Origin: Apostichopus japonicus
Taxonomy: Eukaryota; Echinodermata; Holothuroidea; Aspidochirotida; Stichopodidae
NCBI RefSeq assembly: GCF_037975245.1
Contig: NC_092581.1
Location: 4,444,001 to 4,504,000 of the forward strand
Reading direction: 5' to 3'
Length of the DNA: 60,000 bases
Below, piece by piece: positions 48,101 to 58,879 of this stretch. The first letter of the stretch is position 1. Every line of letters begins with the position of its first letter. The notes below the pieces were generated by a model. It was given only the letters and a program-made list of their open reading frames with translations, had not been told where the DNA came from and ran no database searches. The translations under genes were made by a program, and so were the position numbers.

Positions 48101-51100
48101 TCAAATCATGTGTGGTTGAAAAGTAACATGAAATAGCGAACGATCTGGTTAGATCTTGCCCCCTTTTCGGGTTTTGTTTTTAACTTTTCTTCTTCCTTGC
48201 TCTTAAAATTTCTCCCTTCAGGTACAAACCCAGACCTGCGAAATGGGACTGGGAACCAAAACCGAAAGACGAGGGCGAGAAGAAGTCTCGCTCCAGGTCT
48301 AGATCCAAATCAAAGTCTAAATCAAAGTCCAAATCAAAATCACCAGAGAAGGAGAAGAAACCGATTGCAGAATCCGGATCTCCTCCCCCCGTTGGAGAGG
48401 TCAAGAGAAGGTCAGTCCTCAAATATTGACCTTGTTTATTTTTGTGAGGAATTGGCCCGATCATAACTGTCCGACAGGGCATGAATTAAAGCAGCATTTT
48501 ACGTTTTTGTCGCTGTTTTCCACTTTTTTGACAAGTCCATCAAGTTTTTTACATATATCAATCACAAAACAGCAAACTAAGATATTAGCCAAGTTTTTCC
48601 CTGCCAAAAGTGTTAATTGGCAATTAATTAATGACATTTGCAGATAATGAGTAAAGTGTCCTCCGACAAATTACACATTTAATATTAATCGCTTACAGTT
48701 CCCCCAACCAACTAGTTTGAATTCAACCAATCAGAGATGCAGGTTTAGTTATGAGTCGTTGCTAAAAATAGATTCAAAACGTCGAGTTGGTAACTTGGTA
48801 CAACCAACGAACTGGACACTAACAGCTCCCTGGTACAACTGCCGTAGACAATCTACACAAATCAAGCATGGTGTTGTATTACGTATTGGCCAATGACGTT
48901 CGTAGCTTTAAATATTCATATTATGGGCGAGGTTTATTTGGATCCCAACGGAAAATATCTTTGAGAAAAACAGAGTTGAGTGTTGTAAATTTTTCGACTT
49001 TTATGCTACCATTTAAAGTAAGATTTTGTATGTCGTTATGGCATCGTGGAATCAGTGAGGTTGAGAAAAACCATAGAAATGGACGCAAAATGCTGCTTTA
49101 AGGTCCGCGAAGGGCATCGTAACCTTTTGAGGGCATTTTAGAAGTTGTCTGAAAAAGTAGAGTTTCAGTGAAATGTCAGGGCACTGTGAAAGAAGTGTGG
49201 AGATGTGCTGAAAGCTTCTGACAACCTTTCCATAATTTGCTAGAGGACAGTGTAGGGAAGAGGACGGTAGGGAAGAGTTACAGCATCTCAAATCCAGTTA
49301 AAATATCTGTTACAGATAGATACCACACAGGATGTGTTTTCTTTCTTAGTGTGTGATGCACAATCGTTCGTTGAAACGAGTCACTCTGCAAGATTCAGTC
49401 TAGCTACAATGCAGCTCAGGATTGTGGAGTTTTAGCTCAGTGGTTATCGCCAGTGCCTTTCAATCTTTAAGGTCCCGAGTTGGAGTCACTCCAAGATTAA
49501 TGTATGTCGTCCAGTTACAGCGTTGTTGATAATTGACAATTCATAATCATGGACGTTAAATATGAATCTAAAAGACTGACTTCGGTCGGATTGCGGATTT
49601 GATAAGCCAATGATGGCTTCTTCGCGAGTTCCTGCTTGCAGGAGAATCTAAAAAAAAAACATACAAACATACAATGCTGCCGATGTTCAAATTTGATCTG
49701 TCTGTTTATTTCAGTGTCAAGTCCGATAATAGCTCCAGCAAGGATCGTAAGAAGGACAGGAGCAGAAGTAGATCCCGGGACGGGAAAGCCAAACATAGCT
49801 CGAGGAGCCGTTCGAGGAGTAAGTCGAGGAGTCGTTCACGATCACGAAGAGATCGCAAGAGGAGGTCGTACTCAAGGTATGCACTGAGGACCGCTCCCTG
49901 TACGAATTCATTCAAATTCTACGACTCTTATACCTTCAAATATCAATTTGTAGGAACTTTCTTTGTCTTGTGAAGGAAATGCATTCTCTCGTTCAGTGGA
50001 AATTCAGTTTCTTTGAGATGTATAACCATGCAATATTAAGACTGTTCAACTCTGATAATAAGGTGGTATGAAAATGATCGCTCATGAATATTGATTAGAA
50101 TTGTAATAATTAAATCGTAATAGCAAAATTTTTAGTTAATAAATTAAGTTCAACCTCACATATTAAGTATAATAGCAAATTTTGAAAAAAATGCATTGGG
50201 AAATCGTATACAGTGAATGAGACCTTTAGAGAAATCCGGAGTGCTATTGACATCGGAAGCCGGGAAGTCTTACATCTGGGAGGGTTGTGGGTCGGTCTGG
50301 GTAGTTAAAGTGATAACAAAAGTCTTAAGATCTAAGAAATGTGTAATACAGATGTCTTGAAACAAGGCACATTTAGAGCAATTTCCAGGTTCTTCGTAGC
50401 CTGCACATGTTGTCGTTGAAATATAAAATATCCCACATGATCGCTTTATTGTGCATCACCAAATAATATGTGAAGACATCCATGGACAGGGACAAAGAAA
50501 ACAAGATGCTATTGCTTTCTTTCATTTCATCATTTAATAGAAGATTTTATTGGAATGTTAACTGATATTCCTTGTGATTCTCTTGACAGATCAAGATCGT
50601 CTCCGAGAAGAAACAGATCTTCCCCTCGCAGAAGATCAAGGTCACCGAGGAGGCGTTCACGCTCTCCTCGTAGGAGGACCCCCTCACCCAGGCGTCGGTC
50701 CCGCTCCCTAGATAGATCCAGAAGGTACAGTCGTTACTTTTGCTTTGATTATAGTGAGAGACTGCAGTGAGAATTAGCTTCAGAAAAATTCCACAAGTTT
50801 TGTCTCTTTGACAAATGTGCTATTGGACAGTTGAGGCCATTCAATAAATCAATAAATGGGGTGTTAAACAAAAATTTTGTATCTATTCAACAATATCGCT
50901 GAGCAACAAATGTGTATGTCGACAGAGGTGCCAGTCAACAGAGTTGCTGGTCAACAAATGTGTGTTAAATCAACATATAAAGGCTAGTCGACAAATGTGC
51001 TGTTCAAGAATATGTGACTGTTCAACAAATGTGTCTACGCGTCTGTTGAATTATGCTCTTCAACACATACGTTGAGTCTACAGATGTGCTAGTCAACGAA

Positions 51101-54100
51101 CATCTGTTCAACAGTAAGAGCTCTAACATTTAACAATTGTTCCATTCGATGAACTGTCATCCAGTCAACAAGAACCTTTTTTTGGCATTAGTTCTGGTTA
51201 GTTTTGATGGTATGCATGACAAAATCTTCCAATTTCTTTGCAACAATCAGATGTTTGTCCTTTGAATAAGGCTTAAACTAATTAATTTAATTTAATTACT
51301 CCAGGAGGCCATCCAGGTCCCCAGTGAGGAGAAGATCGAGGACACCTCCCCGCCATTCTGGATCTGGTATGAGATTGGCATCCAGGAGATCCCGATCACC
51401 AGGGAGAAGAGGGTCACCAAGAAGATCAAACAGATACTCGCCCAGACGATCCCCGCCCAGGCGATCCCCGCCCAGGCGATCCTCGCCCCGACGCCGATCG
51501 AGATCTCCGAAAGTAATAAAGAGAACGAGCCGCTCCCCGAAGAGGTAAAGGATGACAGAATAATCCTGTAACATGTCCGCCCCCTGCCATAATAGATCAG
51601 TGATGTGTCTGTTAAACAAGCCGTCCGTCCGTGTCCAACAAAATGAAGGATTTACAGGAATGCCGGGAAGTGTCCCTGTTGTATATCAGTTGGTTAACAG
51701 ATTTGTCACAAGTCCACAACATATCAGTGTAAAATCCCTGGATTTTAGATACCAGTGACATGTCATGGACGAGTGATTTGTCAGTGTACGTCCCTCGATC
51801 ATGCCATGCATGTGTGATTTTATGAGTCTGTACGTCTCTACGACAAACAACCTGCACACATTCCTTCTAGTTTTTGAGATCTCCGACCCCCTTTTTCATC
51901 TTTTTTGTAGTTAGGTATAAATCCACCACTTTTCAGCTTTTCATCATATATTAACTTTCTTTGATCACATGGCAATATTTTAGGTTTATTGTAACATTCT
52001 CTACTTCTTGTCATCTTAAACACTTTAACATTTTTTACCACTTACCAGGGATTAATTTATCCAGTAACTGGAAAGAAAAAGTCAAAATGGCTTTTTACAA
52101 TTGCAAAATGTTATATAGAAGTTCCTGTACAGAGTAACTGTAGTATTTCATGAGAGCTTTCAAAACTTACGGTACAAATAAGTTGAGTACTAAATTATTT
52201 CCCTGACCTGATGATGACCTTTCCAGGATATTTTGACATTATTTTGATATTTTGACTCAGATCTTTAGCCTTGTCAACTTAAAATCAGAAAAAAAAATAA
52301 TATTTGCAAGAATAGTTGCTTTTTTCTTGTTCTTTTTTCTCTAATTTTAGTATTAATCACTAACCATGTCCTAATCTCTTTGCTACATGTATCTTTCAGG
52401 CCAGCTAAGAGGACAGCCAGGTCATCCTCTGGGAGCTCAGGGTCATCGTCGGGGTCATCTCGATCACCCTCACCCAAGAAACCAGTCAAGAAGAAGTCAC
52501 CTCCTAAAAGGTGGGTGTGTCTTTAGTAATACCTAAGACATTTGATGTGCCGTTGTCGTCCTCAGAATGTCTTCTTTTGGTTTCGATGATAATCATCAGT
52601 TTTCATAGAAATACCATTTAATTATTCATATTGATATTGTTCTATTTTCCTTAAAATTATGGACCTATTATAGCAGTTTTATTGCCTGATTGATAATAAA
52701 ATGGGCTGCTTCATCATATAGGCATGTTTCAGAAACTATTCAAAAAATCACGATTTGGGCCCAAAATTGAAAAAATCATAAGGCTATACCCTTACAAAAA
52801 TCTCAGATTTGGACCAAAAATTGACTTTTCCCAATTTCAATCAGGATGGATTATATCGATTCCTTCTGTTGCCTAATCGATATAAATCGGCTTATTGAGC
52901 TTCAGTTTTCATAGAAATACCATTTAATTATTATAAGGGGAGGTGTGTAGAAGTACGACATTGAGTACAAGAAGCCTATTGTTTTTGGTGGAGGTGAAAG
53001 GTTATTTGGGGTCATCAGAGGTCAAATTGTGAAACCCTTGTAAACATGTACACCCTCACTATACATTAGGTCAGATTCATGATGAAATCTGCTCATGTTA
53101 CATCATCGAAACCGCAATGCATTTTGCATTCTGGTTACTTTTCAAGCAGAGCCTCATTTTCACCCTTGAACAACACACCTTCTCTCACACCACACCACAC
53201 ATTCTCTCATATTATCCAAGTGGTTGAGAGATAGGTAGGGGGAGATAGGGAAAAATCCAATTTTGAACTATATAGTCTGAAAAAGTGCGGAAAAAACTCT
53301 TATTTGCATAAATTATCATAATGATCTACTTTACATGGATACTTTCCTGTGATTTTGTAAATCTGCGTCTTATCGGTCAAGCAAGTTTGGAGAAAGTCTT
53401 CCCGTCCAGCCTTATGGTCAGATCGTATGCTGGACATTACTAGCTAGGTCTAAGTAATGCATTGTGATTATTGATAATGTCTATGTAAGCAAGGTCACCG
53501 AGAGGGACGATGTTAACAACATGAATAAACCATAGTGAAATAGTGTAAGGTAACGGTATGCCATTATCTGATGTTCATGGTTCTCTCGGTGTCTCCACCA
53601 CCCCACCCCCCCCCCCCCGGCCCAAGTTAACGTTACAGTTCAGCATGCATGTTATGAGAGTTGCAATTTGGTATGCCTTACTATAGCCTTTCTATAGTAT
53701 CTAGGCTTTTGTAATAAAATCATAAACCTTGTTTTGGTCTAGAAAAATTAATATATCAGGTATCGGACATTGCAAAGTGCTATGCCAAATGGGAAATTTG
53801 CTAATACAATTGATGAGTTGGTATAACAGTTTTTCCTGCACACAGGAACAATAGTATTTCAAGGCATTGAAGGCTCGCCCCAAACAGCGTGCCACGCTCT
53901 GAAAAAGTTAACTTTCCCTTGCTTGCAAGTGAAGTTTTTCTCTTGTCGCTACAAAATGCAGACACTAATGAAAAGTGATACCTTGTTATCTTTAGCTGGA
54001 CCTGAGATGTCCATCGCTGTATCGTTTGTACACTGTGCTGTGGGTATCGACCGCAGCTGTATTTACTGACTGTACACTAGTGTTTAATTACCGACGGTAG

Positions 54101-57100
54101 CAAGCTGTGTGTGTATTTTCTGGGATCGATGGTGGTGTCTAACACTTCTGTTACACCTCATTCGAAACTAGGTCAGATTACCGGCATTTAGACGTTTCTT
54201 TGTGCGCGAATCTTCACACCCTTTAATAAGAAAGAGTTCCAGAGCCTTCAAAACTGCTACACAAAATTTGAACACTTTAAATTATTCTCTCGATCCTACA
54301 GCAAGAGACATTCGTCATCCTCGTCCTCAGAGGAGGAAGATGCTGCGAAGGCGAAGAAAGAAACCCAGAGGAAGAATAGCTCCAGTACATCTCCTTCCCC
54401 CGGACCCAAAGATGACGGTAAGAAGAAGACTGCTCAGGACGACAGCGGCTCAGATAAGGTAAGTAGAGCATCGTCCATGATTTAAATTTCTGAAGAGATG
54501 ACGTTTCATTCGTAATGTAAGACCCTGCTTACGCAAACAGTCTCCTTGGCAACCCATGTTGTGATCTCATTGGTTAGATGTGACTCCTTAATTAATAATG
54601 ATCCAAGAAAGCCCTGTGCATTCTCCCAGTCGATCGATAATTGATAACCTTCACGTTGACCGATTGGATTGCGTCGACCGTAAACGTTGTGCTCTTCAAT
54701 TTGTCCGGCAGGACGGCAGCCAAGACGAGGGCAAGACCAAGAAGGCGACTCCCAAGAAGCAGAGCAAACTAGCCAAACGTCACTACCGTCGCCATTCAGA
54801 ATCATCATCGGACTCAGAGTCTGAAGACGAGAAGGAGAAGAAGAAGGCTCCTCGCAGCAGCAGGAGTAGGTCAGGTTCGAGAGGCAGGTTCAGGAGGTCG
54901 CCATCGCCCAATAGAAGACGGTGAGTTTATATGATAAAGAACTCCGAAATGTGTATAAACCTGTCCCAGTAACTCTTCCAAGTTAGGGTTGGTGGAGAAA
55001 ACCGAACCAGTTATTTGTTCATGTTTTGTAAATTATGGCAAGTAAGCATCGCAACTATGTCTCTGAGAGGTTTTTCATCGTATCCTGGCATTATGAATGT
55101 ACGTAGTTAATTTCTTACCTTAAACAGTTTGAGATCCATACACTTTCAGATTAGTATTACCTAGATTAGAAAACAAAAAATTGACAAATACTTAATCTTA
55201 CTTCATTATTTGGAATGGCAACTTAACTACAAAAAGTAATGACCTTCATTGTAGTAGTATTTAAGTATTGAATAATAGCACTAAAACATTCATCTAAATG
55301 AAAGACTAAAATCTACTAAAATATGAATCAAGGGGGGGGGGAGGGGCAGGGAGGAGTTATACCTCTCGCATTTGACAAAGGTTTAAATTGTTAAGGTTGC
55401 TTAGTTGCAAGATGGTTTTGTATAAGTTGCAGCTTTTGAAGTACTTTATGTTCAAATTTTGTTGCTATTTCCGCAACCGTCGGCAATGTTTTTTGTTTCC
55501 TTTGAATTGTTGGCAAACTGTTCAACTCATTTTGGCAAACTTTAAAAGGGTTGTACCCCTCAGTTTCAAGACCTGGGAGTTAATTTATCTTATTGTCTTG
55601 AAAGGGGTTTGCCATATTTGCCATGAATATTGCTGAGCTTTGAATTCATTGGATGTTTCTCTCAAAACATGCTGCACCTCTCTGTCTCTCTCTTCCTCTA
55701 TCTCTCGCTCTTTGTAATGAGGTCATATTGATTTTTTCAGACGATCTCCCCCGAGAAAGAGATCACCTTCACCACGATACGGTCGCATGCGCAGTAGCCC
55801 ACGCTTTGACAGAAGGCGATCCCCGATGAGGGGTGGAGGAAGACGTTCCTTTGGGTCGCCTCCGAGGCGTAGATATAGCCCACCTGGCAGGATGCAACAC
55901 GATAGGATCAGAAACAGGTCACCGTCTCCAAGACCGAGGAGACGACGCTCCCTGTCTCCTCCGCCAAGGAGACAGAGGAGCCCCCCTCGAAGGGTCAGCC
56001 GATCCCCTCGTAGGAGTCTCCCGGCTCCGAAGAGGAAAGCCAGCGCCTCCTCCGATCGAGGCAAGAGCTCGTCCGAGAGTCCATCCCCTCGGAAGACCAA
56101 GAGAGCCGTGGCACCGAGAGATGCCTCGCCCGTTGCCAAACCGTCTCGCAAGAGGTCGCCGAAGAAGGTCCAGAGGTCACCGTCGTCCGACAGGGACTCC
56201 GGGAGCAGTCCCGAGAGGACCAAGAAGAACCACGGGAAGAACGCCTCCCCTAAGAAGCGGAGTCGCGACCAAAGCTCAGATAGCGAGCCAGAACAGAGGG
56301 TCAAGAGGAAGCCTGATAAGAAAGTGAGGAAGGCGTCGACCTCGCCCGAAGAGAGGGCTTCACCGTCACCTGACCGAGGACGGGGAAGGGTAGCGTCACC
56401 CGAGTCCCCTCCTCCTCCTCCCCCTCCTCCGCCCCCACCAGCTGACAAGAGAAAGAGAAGAGCGAGATCGTCCTCCTCTGAGGGAGAGGCGGAGAGGGAA
56501 AAGAAAGGGAAGGTGTCGTCACCTGCAGTCAGGGAGGAGAGATCTCCGTCAGGGTCTCCAGAACCACCACAGACGAAGGAGGATTCTGAAAACCCCACCC
56601 AGGAGGTTTGTAACGATGCGTTTTAACTATGCTTTTTATCTATGCTTTGTACCTATGCTAGCTGTAACCATGCTTTGTAACTGCTCTTTGGACAAACAGT
56701 ACATAGTCCCCTTGTGAAGCGTTTAGAATCAAGGTCGTTGAATAAACTGACGTAGATTGGGACTGCTCCATGTGTGACAACTCGTTGAACTGACCACAAA
56801 AATTGTTTTCTGGGAATATTGTAAAAATCTATAAAGCTTATACAAGAATCTTCTCTTTGAACCAATTGTATATTTGTACAAGAGCATTGCTCGATCATAT
56901 TGATGTACAGAGTTAGTCAACAGTTGGCACTACAAACTGACAAACTAAATTTTTAAATGGTTATTAAGATACTAAACTTACTGGCTTTGTTTACGTTAGC
57001 TAAGCATTTAAGCCATTAATATTCATATAATTGATATTTATATGAGTAGGGAATTTATGCCTATTCCCTTTAAAACTTGTGAGTTCTTTGGATATCTTCA

Positions 57101-58799
57101 TGAGTTTCCCATGATAATAGCACTACCCTGCTGGTAAGTGTTCTTTCATGCAATGCTTGAAGGGCACCAGAGACTATGGAAGAGCTGACAGTTATCCTGT
57201 TTCTATTTTATATAGGCTTTGGAACTGTTCATATGGTCTATACGATTGCATACGCTGGACGTCTGGCTGGCCCAACGCCGTGGCTCTTTACGACACTTTG
57301 ACTATTTTTATGTAACTATTTTTATTTGTTTCATATTACGTCGTTAGGAGGAACCGGAGGTAAAGAACAAGGAATCCAAGAAGAAAAAGAAGAAGGATAA
57401 GAAGCACAAGAAACATAAAAAACACAAGAAACACAAGAAGATGAAGAAGCAAGCGAAGAGCGCCAAAGACGACGACGAAGAGGAAGTGGATGAAGATAAG
57501 AACGGCTCAGAGGTGAGTGAGGGCAGCAGATGACATCGGTCTCACACTAAGACCCACTGGGTTTGACCACATATGTCTGATTCGTAAAATTTACAAAGGG
57601 ACACCGCAGTCGAAAGTACTGGACTAGGCATGATATGTTCTTGACCTCTGACTTTATTCAAAGCTACATTCTTGTGGCACTCTGTACCAGGGACAACATT
57701 TACCCTTCTATGATAGGTAACCGCACAAGGGGTGACATCTTTTTTACGACAGACCTATCGCTAGTTTGTTTATCTTAAGTAGTGCACTAAGGACGGCATG
57801 TTTAGGACAGTGCGATCTGTCGATATAATGTACTATGAAAACGTCCACCAGATGCGGGTAATATTTCTGTTCATATGCTACACAAGGTATGACATCACCA
57901 TTAGAGAGCTGTAGGATTGTATTTAGTAAATTAGCGATGCCTAAGAGAACAGATATTCTTTTTTAAAAGGGTGGAAGGGAATAATCTCTCTAATTTTACT
58001 CTATGATTTAGTTTTATCCTCCAACCACATGGTACCCACCGATAATTTTATCATGTTGCATTGGAATGGAAGTGAAAACATAACAAGGAATGAAATAATC
58101 ACAGCTTTACTTTCAAACACTACAGTGTCTTTTATGTGCGGCTACATATGTATATATGACAGAGTATGTAAATTAGAAGACACATGAAGTTACTGTACAC
58201 CACAGTACAGGTTATAATATTGATGATTGGCTTGTCGGCTCTAGTGAGTTATTTTTGTTTTGCTTTTCTCAAAAGAATATTTAAAGAATGCCATAAATGC
58301 TTCTTCTATTATGTTGAACATTAGCAGATTTCTGTAAGTTCTACTTCAAAATACAGGAGGCAAATTTGTATGGATCTTTTCTGGTTGTCCAAAAACAAAT
58401 GTAGCAATAACAAAGAATGAACAATATGTACACTGTAAGAGAGATTTGTCAATTTGGTGTACAGAACACCAGAGTTGGGTCGGTCATGCTCCCCTTCAGG
58501 TGGACCATAGGTCCACCGTGGTTTTCGTTTTTGTCTGTACCTCCATCATGTCACCTATTTGGGGTCATTTAGTCACATTGCAGTCTGAATTTGATGTAAA
58601 CAACTAATCCCCCACCCAGATGATCTCCAAAGCTGATTTGGGTTGTCCAAACAGAGTCATAATTTCCTGAAATACTATGTTCCTAACTCTCTCTCTCCAG
58701 GAATCAGGGAGTGGAAGTGAAGATAAAGAAAAGCTGGACCAACTACGGGAGAAAGCCCTGCAGTCGTTTAGGAAAAAGTCCTCTGACTCAGCGCTGTGA
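36155..58799 (+). CDS. SRRM1: SRRM1 (SRm160) serine/arginine repetitive matrix protein 1, 15 exons, 960 aa
   Basis: Predicted exons are 36155-36178, 37892-37981, 38626-38748, 46940-47110, 47605-47747, 48222-48410, 49715-49876, 50590-50724, 51305-51544, 52400-52510, 54302-54458, 54712-54920, 55741-56605, 57348-57512 and 58701-58799. All borders are GT-AG, and the total of 2,883 nt is 961 codons with TGA. The N-terminus MSDAGFFRGTSADQDNRF is characteristic of SRRM1 and fixes the start. A PWI domain (exons 2-4, about residues 20-130) carries the PWITKR signature. RS/RP-rich blocks follow, then a Lys/His tract (exon 14) and a conserved acidic/basic C-terminus. SRRM1 is a nuclear splicing coactivator that bridges SR proteins and snRNPs, is part of exon-junction-related complexes, and whose PWI domain binds nucleic acid. 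Human SRRM1 is about 900 residues. Exon 3 to exon 4 spans an 8.2-kb intron full of repeats. Confidence 0.96.
36920..37197. mobile_element. Inverted-repeat element in SRRM1 intron 1 (~278 bp)
   Basis: Begins AGTATTGCGAAGTTCGG and ends CCGAACTTCGCAATACT. A second partial motif (GCGAAAGTTCGGACACC) follows the left end, and a stray GGCCGAACTTCGAAG lies at 37382. No clean target duplication was identified and no frame encodes a transposase. Confidence 0.6.
38626..38748 (+). CDS. SRRM1: SRRM1 exon 3: core of the PWI domain
   Basis: Encodes 41 residues in phase 0, including the invariant Pro-Trp-Ile of PWITKRITELLG and the helix ending in EFIFNQLEEE. The PWI fold is a four-helix bundle that binds RNA and DNA. 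The peptide VFMSKVNLD at its start matches the SRRM1 family rather than other PWI proteins. Confidence 0.95.
39990..41000. repeat. ~96-bp tandem repeat in SRRM1 intron 3
   Basis: The landmark GCCATAT(A/T)GAC followed by TAAGTC(T/A)GGCCAGTGAGGAAAG occurs at 40278, 40748, 40835 and 40931. The last three are 87 and 96 bp apart. The first gap shrinks to about 98-103 bp once the inserted palindromic element is removed. More decayed units extend upstream to about 40000 (TTACTGCTAACCTTAAAAATG). Confidence 0.8.
40327..40693. mobile_element. Palindrome-array element with GATAAAC units (367 bp)
   Basis: Ends are inverted: TATGGCAAGCCACATGTGCA on the left and TGTATGGCTTGCCATA on the right. TACGTA stands on both sides (40321-40326 and 40694-40699). 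Removing the insert restores the surrounding ~96-bp repeat (GCTACGTAGGTTAATAACTG). The inside is an array of 17-bp palindromes, GATAAACTNAGTTTATC, at about 40354, 40395, 40473, 40507, 40548, 40568, 40607 and 40648. GAAAAACAGAGTT-type units lie between them. No coding potential. The superfamily is not recognised. Confidence 0.85.
43841..43904. repeat. 32-bp direct repeat, two units
   Basis: GAATATGCATACAGTACAGA followed by GATGATCTGAT occurs twice in immediate succession in SRRM1 intron 3. Confidence 0.85.
45210..46074. mobile_element. Hairpin-ended repeat with AGGTCA tandem units (SRRM1 intron 3)
   Basis: Units of about 125-145 bp centred on TTGGTGTGTAGAAGNACCAC and GGAGGTCAAAGGTCATTTG recur from about 45293 to 45905. 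The 3' end is a stem-loop AATGCACATTGGCATT followed by CTGG (46071-46074). This matches the 3' ends at 34375, 26708 and 53134. The 5' border is uncertain; a GT-rich patch lies at 45220-45234. Confidence 0.55.
46940..47110 (+). CDS. SRRM1: SRRM1 exon 4: end of the PWI domain
   Basis: Encodes 57 residues beginning HPDPKTMQINLTGFLNSKN and including the strongly conserved AQENIAGIPAAFLE. It completes the PWI helical bundle and leads into a charged helix (KKEEIRKRQ). Phase 0 at both ends. It follows an 8.2-kb intron and is itself followed by a G-rich minisatellite starting 28 bp after the splice donor. Confidence 0.95.
47138..47340. repeat. G-rich minisatellite just after SRRM1 exon 4
   Basis: Variants of GGGGAGCAGGGAGGGGGTGAT repeat with almost no pyrimidine clusters. 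Many G-runs of three or more in close order give strong G-quadruplex potential on the sense strand, in DNA and in the pre-mRNA. Confidence 0.85.
48490..49097. mobile_element. TTAA element, family T3 (608 bp) in SRRM1 intron 6
   Basis: TTAA on both sides (48486-48489 and 49098-49101). It begins AGCAGCATTTTACG and ends inverted as CGCAAAATGCTGCT. No transposase frame. A third terminal sequence family sharing the TTAA target and the AG start with T1 and T2. Confidence 0.8.
49426..49673 (+). mobile_element. Full-length tRNA-derived SINE in SRRM1 intron 6
   Basis: Complete order: box A (AGCTCAGTGGTTATCGCC), box-B region (GAGTTGGAGTCACTCC, degenerate), conserved body, GAGTTCCTGCTTGCAGGAG and an A-rich/ACATAC tail. 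It ends about 41 bp before the 3' splice site of exon 7, so the branch-point region lies next to or within SINE-derived sequence. Confidence 0.85.
52596..52932. repeat. 31-bp direct repeats bounding 275 bp
   Basis: TCAGTTTTCATAGAAATACC plus the next 11 bases stand at 52596-52626 and again, identical, at 52902-52932 in SRRM1 intron 10. The second lies directly upstream of the truncated hairpin-family repeat at 52937. Confidence 0.8.
52937..53134. mobile_element. Truncated hairpin-ended AGGTCA repeat (SRRM1 intron 10)
   Basis: Same family as 45210-46074: GGTGTGTAGAAGTACGACAT, one AGGTCA-type unit, the CTCATGTTACATCATCGAAA block, then a perfect stem-loop AATGCATTTTGCATT followed by CTGG. Only one internal unit remains. 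Confidence 0.6.
53862..54222. mobile_element. TTAA MITE, family T1, copy 4 (SRRM1 intron 10)
   Basis: Starts AGGCATTGAAGGCTCGCCCC and ends GAATCTTCACACCCT. The right flank is TTAA (54223-54226); the left is TTCA, a one-base decay. It ends about 80 bp before exon 11. Confidence 0.85.
55741..56605 (+). CDS. SRRM1: SRRM1 exon 13: large RS/RP-rich exon
   Basis: An 865-nt exon encoding about 288 residues of Arg-Ser, Ser-Pro and Arg-Arg motifs with a poly-proline run (10 or more Pro near 56407-56440). Such RS/RP repeats are phosphorylated and mediate protein-protein contacts among splicing factors. Its strong compositional bias opens a 291-residue frame on the opposite strand, which I treat as a shadow. 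Confidence 0.93.
57348..57512 (+). CDS. SRRM1: SRRM1 exon 14: Lys/His-rich exon
   Basis: Encodes 55 residues: a run of KKKKKKDKKHKKHKKHKKHKK type followed by an acidic DDDEEEVDEDKNGSE stretch. Vertebrate SRRM1 has the same Lys/His block near its C-terminus, where it acts in nuclear targeting. Phase 0 at both ends. Confidence 0.93.
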
Positions 58800-58872
58800 A
58801 AAGAAGAGCTCTCTACTCTGACCTGTAAATACTAGGGTTTGTCCATTTAGTGAGTGACCCAGCAATTTTCAG

Positions 58873-58878
58873 AATAAA
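58873..58878 (+). terminator. Poly(A) signal of SRRM1
   Basis: Canonical AATAAA 74 bp after the TGA. This is the first such hexamer downstream of the stop. The cleavage site would fall roughly 15-30 bp later. A longer 3' UTR using a later signal cannot be excluded. Confidence 0.5.
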
Positions 58879-58879
58879 G

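Noticed and set aside
48180-48482. 100-residue minus-strand open frame rich in Asp/Phe/Leu
   Set aside because: Antisense to the RS-rich exon 6 of SRRM1; the DFDLDFDLD repeat mirrors the sense SKSKSKSK codons.
55723-56598. 291-residue open frame on the minus strand
   Set aside because: It is antisense to SRRM1 exon 13. The Arg/Ser/Pro codon bias of the sense strand removes stop codons from the opposite strand, and the product is low complexity (Leu/Gly/Asp/Ser).
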